From Aplysia californica (lineage: Eukaryota; Mollusca; Gastropoda; Aplysiida; Aplysiidae): a stretch of 64,000 nt of DNA. The notes beneath the pieces were generated by a model. It saw only the letters and a list, made by a program, of their open reading frames with translations. It was not told where the DNA came from and searched no databases. Each line of letters opens with the position of its first letter. Position 1 is the first letter of the stretch. Both the position numbers and the translations under genes were made by a program. This document shows, piece after piece, positions 1-12,400 of this stretch. The DNA lies in assembly GCF_000002075.1 (NCBI RefSeq), contig NW_004797458.1, forward strand, positions 300,104-364,103. Reading direction: 5' to 3'.

Positions 1-184
1 GCTGCTTCAGTCTTGCAGAGAGAGAAAACCCAGGCTGATTGGGATACGGTATTCTAGCAGAAAGACGGGGACACTTGACATCAAACATCCCCATATTATA
101 TGTATGGGAATCAGACTTCATGTCTTATTGTGGGCAACGATGAAGATCCTAACCAATTTATCAACACCACAGACACTGGTACTC

Positions 185-870
185 TCAGACACTATTAATG
201 AAAATGGACTCATGACAAAACTGTGGAGAGACAGACACCAGATTCACAACATTATCGTCTTCCTCGTCCTCCCCCTCATCGCACTGATCGTCTGAAACAA
301 CACCCTCTTTATTTTCCGTAAGATTATCCTCAACACCAAACTCCCCTTTCTCTGCAAAGACACCGGTTCCACTGAGGCGGCCTCTGGGGTAGGCCATGTT
401 GTTCAGATTAGGTCCTAAGTTGTCGGAGGAGGAGAGACTCAAGATTTGATTAGTGGGGTTTTTTTCCAGGTCGTGCATCATCAAACCAGACCTATTCTCA
501 AACCCGAGGGCCTCAAACTTTGAGCAGTTTTCTCTCGTGGGCAGGGACGCGTCATCTACCATCTGTTTGTCAGCGAAATCGTTCGTGTAGACAACTGGCA
601 GTTTCTGGCTGTTACTGGAGATGATGTCATCAACGTCGCAATGCTGCATATCGCTGTTGAGAAGGAACATACCGGTGTTGAGATGTGGAGTGTCCGACGC
701 ACGAGGGACACTGTCATTTTCCAGCAGGCTCAGCTCAGAAGACGAGTCCAGTAAGGGGGTTTGTTGGAGAGATTCCGAGCTCTGTGGCCCAGCTGACGTT
801 TCACTTGCAATGACGTTCACCATCTCAGGCAGCGAAAACAAAATACTTGGATGGACTCTGGTAGTTATAT
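185..870 (-). CDS. RING gene exon 6: C-terminal exon with acidic tail
   Basis: Acceptor TTTTCAG at 877-871, stop at 185-187. A second acceptor ending at 904 is also in phase and would add 11 residues. The C-terminus holds a Glu/Asp block (DEGEDEEDD) and ends ESIFINSV. Positions 1-184 would be 3' UTR; I see no poly(A) signal inside the window. Confidence 0.7.
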
Positions 871-2689
871 CTGAAAAGGTCGGCAGCCATGAGTTACGCA
901 TGCCTGATAGATTGTATTTTGGAACTTAACATTTTAACAGAATGAATATCATTTAGGTATAATATATATAATACAACTGCGTGCCTGTGTTTCCTAAAAA
1001 CGTAGCCAATATAAGGCTCGTGAAGAAATGTTAATTTTAAAAACAACAGCATATTTTTTATATACATATTTTTTTTTTTGGGGGGGGGGTGACGATTTAT
1101 GATTACAATCCCATTTACAAGAACATTAACAACACCCTCAAAATATATCACAAAATAAAACAACACAACAACAGCAACAACAACAAAAAAACAATGAAAA
1201 AAAAAATCTCTGAACTGAGTGACACAGAGGTCAGTGGACATAATCCTTTCAATAACAGACAATTATATTGTTTGAACAGAACAAAACTGTGTTTTCGTGA
1301 TCAATTCAATGACCGTTCCCAAGCACTATCTCTCACGAATTATTGACGAAATGTATACACATGCAGGGGCGGTCTGTTAACTGGCCGAGACCGGTCAAAT
1401 TTTTGTCAGCTGGACTGTTGACAAGAGATTTATATCTGATGATGATTTTCATTCAGTTTTAAGTAAATCCAAACAAACACGTATCAACATTCAAAAACGT
1501 CTTGCTGATTTGAAGGCGCTGAAATAGAGAAGTGGGATTCACTGCTGTTTTGTCGCGACAGAGCCTCATTCCTTCACGTTTGTTATCGCGCCGGTCGTAA
1601 CTTTAAATCATCTCCTGTCAAGCCGTCATGTCGCGGAACTTCGTACTACGTACGAGGCCAGACTGAACACGGCGATGACGTCAGTCTGAGTCCTGTGGAC
1701 AAATCCATCGACTGTCCTCAGAGCGAATAGTACATCCCTTAATTGCCAAATTGGCCTCTTTGTAGCTTACAAAATCAAGAATGAGACTGTCATGAGCAGC
1801 ACAGACACATGTATTATTTTTTCAGCAAAACATGTATTTATCATTCAGCCTTTCTCTAACTACTATCAGAACATTTATTGTCAGCATGGCACTAATCTTT
1901 TTTGTTTATTGACTTTTTAACCACCTATAGTTCCTGTTTGGCATTCACTCATCGTTTTCTCCCCACTAATAACTTACCTGGCCCATAGGAGTCTGGCCGG
2001 CGAACGGAGGAATCGTCTAGTGAAGATATATAAGGAGAATTTTAACGAGGAGCGATAGGCACTCGGCTGTCAGAGTCTGGGCCGAAAACAATAGACCTAC
2101 CCCCTCCCTTCCCTCTCCTTTTCCACCGTCACCCCAGCTAGACACCAAATTCTATAATTAGCATTTGACACACTTCCCCACTTTGTTACAACACAGTGTT
2201 CTGTTCTGAGAACTGAGAAGGGCGATGAAGAACATTTGATGATTAATGATCGGAAACTGTTGTGTGCTTTGTAACTTGTATAGTATCCTTAGCGTGGATC
2301 TACTTGGGACAGCGTCACTGGTACGGTATCAATTGACTTTTTGTAATCATACAGGACAGCTTTTATTACATATTTAATGGGTCTAGTGATTGTCGATATT
2401 TTGTGTGGGGGGTGTAGAAAGTACGAGTAAAATACTGGAGGCCAAGACCAGCAGTTTATTTGCCTCTCACTTTCAGTTTGTTTTCTAGTAGTGTTTCTTT
2501 TTCTGTGCCGATCAAGTCAGTTTCTATTAATTTAATCTCAGTAACTTCCATCATACGTTATTCATAATATTGTGTCTTGACACTACCATATTTTAGCTCT
2601 TTCACATTATATGAATATTACAATGTTCACAGTGGTATGTGTGTGGGTGGGGCAGGGGGTGGGGATGGCGAAAGTAGGGGTATAAAATA

Positions 2690-2776
<87 letters not shown>

Positions 2777-3405
2777 GTGAAGGAAGGGGGTGGGGGAGGG
2801 AGAAATAGTCGACGTGAATGACGGCCGGTCAGTTCTATAAACCACGAGCCGCCACTGCACATGTATATATTATTATCTCCAGGTCTCTCATTCTCTCACA
2901 CTTTTCTTTTGTTTGTTTTCGTCTGCGCTTCCGCCCTAATGAAAAGAGAACTGAAAGAAATAGTTTCTTTTCATAATGGAACCTTGAGCATTTTACATAA
3001 ACTTTGACTTACACTCGCCATTTTCATCTAGCTTTTGACCATTGCGTAAGTCCATGCTGCAATTTGAATCCTCTTCCACGACTGAAGCTTCATATCCTGG
3101 GGGAAAAAAAGCAGATGATGAAATAATATTAATAAGCATATACTCATTTCCCTAGGACACACATCTTTCTATACAGGATGTAGGATGTTACATCGATGCA
3201 GGCCACCCTGGTCTGAGTTCTTTACATGGCGTTCTTGAATGTTGATATAATTATATATAACATTTATATAGCGCATTTCCAAAAAAGTAGCTCAATGCAC
3301 TTTACACTGGACTGACTGGAATACCCATTTTTCAAAACCGTTCTTACTACTTCCTTTCTTCTCATGCAATATATATTTATGCACGCGCGAACACACACAC
3401 ACACA

Positions 3406-3453
<48 letters not shown>

Positions 3454-6400
3454 CTATTTTCATTCAGACATAGACACAGAAGAACTATAATAAAAAAAAT
3501 AATAACGTTAACAGCTTATGGAGGATAGGCCTGTCGGAACAGAAGATGCTTAAGATGTCTTTTGAAGCTATCAAGTGTTTTTGTTTGTTTTAGTTCCATG
3601 GGTAATCCGTTCTACATAAATGGACCAGGATATGAGAAAGAGCTCTTTCCATATGATTTGTATGATTTTACGGGTGTCACAAGTAGGGCGTTATCGTTTG
3701 ATGATCATAGGTTTCTCCCTGGCTTATATACTGATAAGTTCTTGTAGATAAAAAAGGAGCAGTTTTATTTACACATTTGAAACACATGACACAGATTTTA
3801 AATATCATTCTTTCTTCTACAGGGAGAAAATGCAGTTCTTTAGTGGAGTGACATTATCTCGTTTTTTAGATCTTGTTATCAGTCTAGCGGCATTGTTTTG
3901 AATTACTTGTTAGGAAAAGTGTATGTTGTGTGAGTGGGGCGAGAAGGAAAGTCAACAATATTGCTGTACACATAGGCTCTCTGGGTAAACCGAGGACTAG
4001 GTGGAAAGCTTACTTTCTGAGAGCACGGCATTTAAAAAAAGAAACAGCAACAACAAAAAATTCAGCAACAAAAACTGGAGTTTTTATGACTATCTGAGCT
4101 TTTAATTTCTGATATATCTTATCTGGCTTTTCTAGGGTGTGGGTGAGGGGTGGAGGGCAAGGTTAAAGACAACAATACTACGAACGACAAAACTAAGAAA
4201 AACCATGTCAAAGTTATTGGTCCTTCGGATCTCTCCAGAAGAGACGAAGTCATTTTTACTCGATTGCGCATCGGACACACGGCCCTGACCCACAAATACC
4301 TCCTACAGGGAGAGGAGAAGCCGTTCTGTGTCGGATGCGACACAGAGTTTACCATTAGACACATTTTAACAGAATGTCTAGACTTTGGAGAGATCCGAAA
4401 GAAATATTATAAATGCAAGAAATTGCAGGATATTTTCTCCGTCGTTGTTCCCAGCAGAATTTTAAATTTTATAAAGGCCATTGGCCTTTATGGCGAGTTG
4501 TAAAGTGAATCTGATATTATTTAAAATTTTCATTGTTACTTAAAAGTTGTTTTAGATCACAAATGTATTTACACCGAATTTGAATATTTTAACTTTTTAG
4601 CATTTTAAAGTAAATTAGTTACCAGTCGTGAAGTGAACTTTCGCAGAGGTGAACAACTTGTGTTTCGCGCGCTCATGTGGCCTTAGCAGTTGCGAGCGCC
4701 GTAAAACCTTATACTACTACTACTACTAAAAGTTATTGGTGATACATAATACTATAATGCTCAGAAGTGTGCGAAGTATCACACTCAAATTCAAATGTAG
4801 GCTTCTAGGTTAGGAAACATTATACATGTAGAACGTTATACATGTATTGGGGTTTAGATACAACACAAGAAAGGCTCTTTGAATTCGTTCTACTGGAAAA
4901 TGTTAGTGATTAAATTTCGTTTTTTTACGCCCCAAAAGCGGGTATGGCAATGCTGGTTTTTACCTGAGCCAGCTACAGCCTGATACAGCACCGACTTGTC
5001 ATCATCTGTTTCTGTGGGAGGCAGCTTGTGTTGACTTGAGGAGGGATCTCCTGTGCTGCAGTAAGTCCTCACTGGAAGTGTCCACGTAGTGACCATTTGG
5101 TCAGGTTTCGGGAGAGACTCACACAATCCGTTCCCTGAGCGTATCATCGCCTGGTACGTGTGTGGCTGTGGTTGTTGCTGTTGTTGTACTTTGGACATAA
5201 TCAATGGGCTGCAGAAATTCTCAGATGGAATTTCCACGAGACCGGAGTGGGGTACATTGTGGGATTTTAATTCCTCGCAACTTGTAGAGGATTCTACACT
5301 TGAAACACTCAGCACGTTTCTCGGTGTCGATGGATTCAGCTTGTTTTGATCTATCTCCAGCAAAGGTTTTCTGCACCTCAGTAAACTGACTTTTCTCCGC
5401 TTCTGGCAGTTCTTGGAGCCGGTGGGCCTGCCTCGTTTAGACCCTGCTTTAATTTTAAAAGAGCCGGGGGACTTCATCCTGCTAAGATTGGGTTTCATTG
5501 CAAGCTGGACGTAATTATTTCGGTGTGCTTCTTCCAAGCTGTAGAACCAGTCCCCATCACGTTGACCATCCACAGGAGGAGCAGGAGGAGCTGCTAATTG
5601 ATGAGAAACGTGAGTAAACGAGAGAGGGGGATCAGAGGCAGCTGGAGTACTGGATGACGACACTGTGGCACTGCACCACCGACCCACATCGTAGGAGTCT
5701 TGGTAGCTGGAGGAAAAAGGGTCGCCATCTTGAGAAATAGCCGACAGAAGGTGTTTGTTTTTAGTGGAAGGGTCCATTCGACAGTTAGCTATAAGTTCAC
5801 AGATGTGGTGGAAGTACGGCGTGATCAAATCGATCAGAGTAACGATATTAGTGTTGTACGAGTCTGTGAGGATGCCTATGGTCTTGAAACAGCGGTTTCC
5901 ACTGACGTCCTTGGCCCAGGCTTGCAGCGTATTGCCGACGGTGACGACAGCTTCTCCCAGCCTCAAGATACACATGTTGAGACTCCCCGACCTGGATTCT
6001 TGTGTCCCTTTCACCTGTCTATAGGCAGCGAAATCAGCATTGCACAAAGTTCTCTCTGCGTTGCACAGCACGTTCAACGTAGCAGCCAGATCTGCTAAAG
6101 GCTTGTTCAAGGGCTCCAAGCAGGATAAATGTTTTATTTGTTTAGTGATGGAAACTACAGAAGGATCGGGTTTAGTGCTGGTTGCTGTTTCCCCTGGGGT
6201 GATGTCAAACCTTTCCACAGTCCGACTACCGCTATGGTGGCTCATGGGGAGGGCATGTGGTAAGCGGGGAATAACTGGGTTGTGAGACTCACCATCAGCC
6301 TGAGGTAAAGGATGAGCATCTTTACAATCAAAGCTGACCACAGGAATAACAATGTTATTGTGAGAATCAGTCCTATCGTTGGCCTCAAATCCCTGTTCCT

Positions 6401-9400
6401 CATGGGTAAACACATTTTGTTCACCGTCGTTGCCGATCAGTCTAGATTTCACAAACTTGTTAGGCTTCTCTTGATCATCATCCAAGCAAAAATGTTCACG
6501 AGTTGTTTCCGAAGGCTCGTTTGACAGCATTTTCGTGCCCATCGTATCCTTCAAGTCACATGGAACAGCTCTCTTATTTTCTAATTTTTCCAAAGGATTT
6601 TCTGACACAAAGTTCATCGTTTGACCCATCATCAGGCCAGGCAGTGAGCAAGGCGAGTCGGTATTTTCCCCAGGTTTGACTCCCAGCCCTTCTTGTACTC
6701 CGTTGGTGGCATCAATAGTATTAGAGGGATCCGTTCCAGAAACTTTTTCATCCTCTTCCGAAAAGGACAAGATGCTTGTGGCTTCTTCCTCCCTCGGAAC
6801 TGAAATTGGCTTCCCTTCTGACATGTCTTCCTTCATGTCGAGAAACTCTTTGGGACTCATCACTCTAGAGCTGCTGCACTCCTCCAGTATTTTCTCCTCC
6901 TCCTCCTCCTCCTCTTCTGGGGATAATGAGACAAATTTCTCCAGCTGTTTCTTGGATGGAGAAATGTTATCACGGATTATCTCTCCGACGCAACCTAGTC
7001 TGTACTCTCGGAAGCCCAGAGCGGCACGGCACAGATCTCTCAAGGTTGGAACTGGCTCCAACTTGGGCGCGTTGAGAGTGGTGATGATGTGACCTTTCAT
7101 CCCTTTACCCAGGTCAGGACCCCGCGATAGTGCCTGAGAATCTAACAGCACAGGCACCGAGAGTATTTTGCGCCGGGCTAGGGGGAAAGAAGAAGGCAAG
7201 ATATGTCTGTACTGGTGCACATTCACGGAGGAGTTTTTCATAATGTGTGAAGAAGATACTGCTGCCAGAGCCCCGTGGTGACCCTCACACTGATAAACTC
7301 TTAGAGGCATTTGGGGCGACTCACCCACATCATGGTAACCTTTCTCTCCGGCTAGTGCAGCACTAAGAGCCAGGTTTGCCTCTTGGGACTCTAGATCCGA
7401 GGGTGCTTGTTTTTTCTCATCACTGATCCAGACACTCGGGACAACGTAGATGTCCTCCACCCTCTTCCCACTGGGCATATCTATAGTCTTCATGAAGGCA
7501 AGCTCTGGGTTATCAACACAATTGAGTTTCTCCTTCTCATGGACCATCTGTTCTAAGGCAAGAGCAGCTTTTTCATCCTCGTTTTGAGACTTCTGCCGGA
7601 CAAGTTTCACAAGTTGCAGCTGTGGCGACTGCTCACGTCTGAAATATGGCCGCATGAACAGCTCAGAGTGAAACTGGCGAATAGGCTTCCTCCTGCGGCC
7701 TCTTTTTGACCTATTGAGAGCTCGGCGCCCGACAGACTTGCACGAAGGAGAATATCGTCCAAACTGTGTCTCTATATCTGAGGCCAACCGTTCATCATTC
7801 TCAAAACATTCCTTGGAGGAGGCGTACAAGCCAGTTTCATCTGCAGATACTGTGTCTGACCCCGGCAGTTGGACGCTGTAAGACCAGGAGTTGGCTACAT
7901 CTCCTCTTGTCTCTAGAGGCTGGTGTATAAACTGTGATGGGTGCACCACTCCCAGTGAGTGCACCGTGGCCGTGGGGACAGTGCCCCGCAAAAGCAGCGG
8001 TTTTTGAGCACCGCCAGCCTCCAGTACATCTCTACTGCTCTCTGTGCCGGCGCTGCACAGCTGCCCCCCGTCCAGGGTCATGTCGCTCAGACTGTTGGAA
8101 TCACTTGTGTTCAGAACGTCACTGTTACAACCAGCTTCTGCAACGGTATCGGAATTCTTTTCCAACATTTGAAGCAATGCTTTTAGATTGAGGTCCGGGG
8201 ACGTTGCCAGGTTGTTGGACTGTAGGAGAACCCCCTCCCCGCTAACGGACAAGGCGATGGCTTCTGCACTTCTTTCAGCGTCGTTATCCTTGAGCATGGG
8301 GTGGCTCTTGGGTGCTTTGTAACCCTGTGAGCAAATAATGGGGGCTGAAACAGAATAAAAACTACTCTTCTCCATTGTGTCAGCTGACGACAATTCTATA
8401 GAACCCTCTGCTTCCCTTGGAGAACCATTGTCATGTTGAGCGGAATCTTGCTCCACTGTGCAGCACTCACTTCCAGTGGGAGCTACCAGTTTCACCACGT
8501 AATTCTCCCCCAGCCTTGACTTGATCCACTGCGGTAGGTCCCCGTCTTCAGGTTGTTCCAGAGTCCACACAGCTGCAGGACCATCATCCTCCTTGCTGAC
8601 CAAGTCAGAGACGTCTTGTACCACAAAATCTGCCATCGTATTCTGAAAAGTATGAGATTAACACCAAAAAAAAAGGAAAAGTTTTAATTCCACTGATATT
8701 TATAGTTTGATGCCATGTACAACAATCGACAGTCTCAGAATAGAATATATTTAAAAAATGGCCTCAAAGAGTTCAGCGTATGAAGCATTATTGGACACCA
8801 AATAAAGTCCAAGATTCCTTTATTGAGTACAGTGGTGTGTTTGTAAACAGACAGTCTAGTTATACACTACACGAATAGTGTTATGTAAAATAATCAACGA
8901 TTTGTTGGAGTGAAAGCACTTGTGTAGTTGTAAAGCACATCACCTGCTTAGTGTAAGACTCCGTCATACATCATTTTGAAAAGTGACATACGGCGGAGTC
9001 TTACGTCGAGGAGTCAACACAGAGTATGCTGTAAAGCATGGATATGTGCAATATAGATACTGTTATTATTAATATTATCAGGGAAACAATAATGTCACAC
9101 AAATCATTACTGGAATGATTAATGCACCCCATCTAACAATGGAAGAGACATTTGCATTTCTATGATCAGATGCACATGTAAGGACTTGACTTTGGTATTT
9201 TCTATTTTTACTTTCTTCTTTAGGTAACTTCAACCACTGAACCAAGTTCATGTAATCATATCATGCCTTCAGACTGATTTATTTGTGTCCAGCAAAAGGA
9301 CATTAAACTCACAGAAAAAATACCTGAACTTTAAGGAAAATTACAACACAGCAGCCTGCTATTGCCTCATCACAAGAATCGAATAAGTACATGAACAGGC

Positions 9401-12400
9401 AATAGCATACCTGTCTGTCATCTGGATCAAGATCCTGAAAAAAAAGTCATAATAAAAGTACTCAATTTCTGGTGTGTCGTGAGGAAAAATCACAAACACT
9501 TTGTATTTAACAACATTCTGTTTCTACTTCTACCATTACATGAACCGTAATTTTGTTTAAAAGCCTGATACCTCTAATGTCATCATTGTGTCATTTGCAG
9601 CAAATTTGCTGCATGAACTGGGTTTCCATAATTTTGTGCCAAACTGCCCAAGCATGTCATAAGCCAGAGTGAAAACAATAAAATAAACACTCACTCACAC
9701 ACACACAAACACAGAGTGACTTACGCTCGTATTCTCACGTTTAGCATAAATTGCAGGCCTTTAGCTCAAAACAAAACAGAGACTGACGAATTAACGCTTT
9801 CAGTACTAAAGTGTTCCCGTTTATGTTTGCACAGGCAAGATAAAATTGTGCATTCAAAAAGAGATTCAAACAAAGCCATTACAAGTATGTTTCCCCATAT
9901 AAGAATAACCAGCTGCTCAAGTTACAAGTAGTAGGACCGACTTCTTTTAAAATTTAAATATCTTCTATAAGCCAGTAGAAAAAGCGACAGTGAATCAGTT
10001 TGGGAGAACACAAATTGCTGCATTACCACATGCCATGATATGAGTATTCACAGCAGTGAAGAGGTTTAAGACAGATTAGGATCAAGAAAAAAGCAGTGCA
10101 GCATAATTATAATATTTACGACTAATAGAAAATCAGTGAGGTTTAAATAAAAACCCACTAGCTGCTCTGTAAGACCATTGGGTTGCACTAAATTTAATGG
10201 TAACTTAGACAGGAACAACGAGTTTTGTAAAATTTTGTACTTATAGCAATTATAATGTTTTGTATAACATCGATGATGCACATATATATTTAATACGGTG
10301 ATGCTAACCTTCTCTCTGCCAGCATGGGTGGTATTGTCAGATGAAAATATGCCAACTTGTTTCGAGCAAGTAAGACAAAAGACAGAACTATCTGTTGTTC
10401 CTACATCCAGCCACTGGGTTTTCACACACTGTCGATATAAGAAACAATATAAACACCAAGGAATAAGAACATGTATATTATCCACTTGATACTAATAAAA
10501 AATTAGTAATCAGCCTAGTTTTTCAATCTGCTTAAGGATCCAAAAACATTGACTTTCATACATCTTTTATGACCATCAATACATTATCCATGCATTTACT
10601 TTTACATCTTCGGTGTGGTAACTTTTCATGGTACATAATAATATGATTGTAAATCTGTCTTGTGTATAATTCAGAATCAGTACTGGAGTCCGCCCATTCA
10701 ATTCATCTTGTACTATTTTCTTAACGTATTATTTTTACTTCCAATCAATACAATTTAGATCATTTTAAGAGATCGGCTTCGACCCTGCCAACCAGGGTCA
10801 ATCCAGGCTGACAGGGATACAACTACAACGTCCCAGCAGAATGAAGAAAATCAATAAAAATAATTCCCATTGGAAATCGAACTAACCTTTTTGCGTGCAA
10901 CGGTGAAGTGCCTAACCACTAAACCAAAGTAGCTAGTCTTATAATGAAAAAAAAAAATGGTTAAAAAAGGTGACATCGTCATTGATATTAAAATGTTCGG
11001 TTAAGTAAAACCAAACGAGAGCTAATTTTCTGGTTTTAAAATACGGGATCATTTATAAACTGGCCCATTCCATGAGCGGTCCACCAAAACGGGGATAAAA
11101 AATGATAGTGATGAAATCAACTCAGCGCCATGTGAAATCATGACTAGAAAGGTTTATAGGTGTAGTTCTTAACTCAGAAACGGCAGAAATCATCTCTTCC
11201 GTACAAAAAAACAAAACAAAACAAAAAAACGCATAGAGAAAAAATAGACAGAAAAAATGTCATGGCAAAGACAAACATAGACTTACCATCTAGTAAGGAG
11301 TTTCTTTTTTCAATGATTGAATAAAATAACCAAGTTATCTTTATGTTTGTATACTCTCTTAGGGTGTACTCTGTTCGTTTTAGCAAGGTTTTACGGCGCT
11401 CGCAACTGCATTAGGTCATACTATGAGCGCCAAGGGGTGATGTCAACAGAGAAGTTTAAACGGAGGATGTACTTTGCTGGAGTGCAAAAACAATTCCTGG
11501 TATAATGCATATGTTGCAACCACATTACACAGAATGTCCACCTCTCGTGTCATTGTAACACACGTAATATACAAAAGTGTTTCTTCACAACTAGAAAATA
11601 AAGCTATAATTATAATCAAATGCTTTCCATGAAAGCATTAAGCTGATGATATGAAATAACTCAGTAATATCAGTTTTTGTGAACGAAGTCCCTGAATTTT
11701 GTAAAATGGGGTCGAATTCATGTAACACACGTAACGTTACATAAAAAGTTACGTATTATATGTTACATTTGTTCGTAATATGCAAATCTTCAAAGTAATG
11801 ATAGAAACAGACGAAGCAAAGAAAATTAGCATACACAGAAACATATCACAATGGAACAAACTGATGTTTAAAGCTGAAATTGAAACCAACCAGGGGACCA
11901 AATAGGTATTAGTGTAGTGATCTGCTTTATGACATTTTCTGAATCATGGAATCGTAAATTTCCTCTCTCATTTCCAAACCCCATCCAGTTTCCCGTAAAA
12001 TTTCACATGGCATTCACCCTTACACTCCTGTCCCCTTTCCCTGTGACTTCTCCATGGCATTTTTTCTCATCGCATCTCACAAGGACCCAATCGCCAATAC
12101 TAACAGTCATCACTTCCAGATGAATCACTTGCATTCATAAACCCGTCTAAGTACAAAATGTAATACACATTGCATAGAGGTCATCAGTTCTTGTTTGTCG
12201 TTTGAGTGCATTGTGACTTACCTGAAAGGTTCTCCTGTAATTCAGTACATTTTTTAAACTCCAGAAACTCTAATTTTGTCAGGGTCCTCTAGTTTGTGAG
12301 CAGTATGATTTTACGTTTGGCATGAGCAGCCGATATTTCCATGAACATTTTCTTAATTTCTGCACTGAATATATCATACAACACCACTACCACTGAAAGT

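Noticed and set aside
2602-2862. Open frames rich in Leu-Ser and Thr-His
   Set aside because: They are translations of the AG and GT microsatellites, open in several frames at once.
3264-3446. Cys-Val repeat frame
   Set aside because: Translation of a CA microsatellite.
5089-8191. Several plus-strand frames of 70-138 codons
   Set aside because: Antisense shadows of the giant minus-strand exon at 4964-8642.
8634-8636. ATG at 8636 as start of the large protein
   Set aside because: Upstream exons in matching phase complete a RING domain, so the internal ATG is probably not the main start.
9724-9810. Possible extra RING-gene exon on the minus strand (GTAAGT donor near 9723)
   Set aside because: The phase-0 frame has a stop, and the RING-to-microexon join is in frame without it. 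It could still be an alternative UTR exon.
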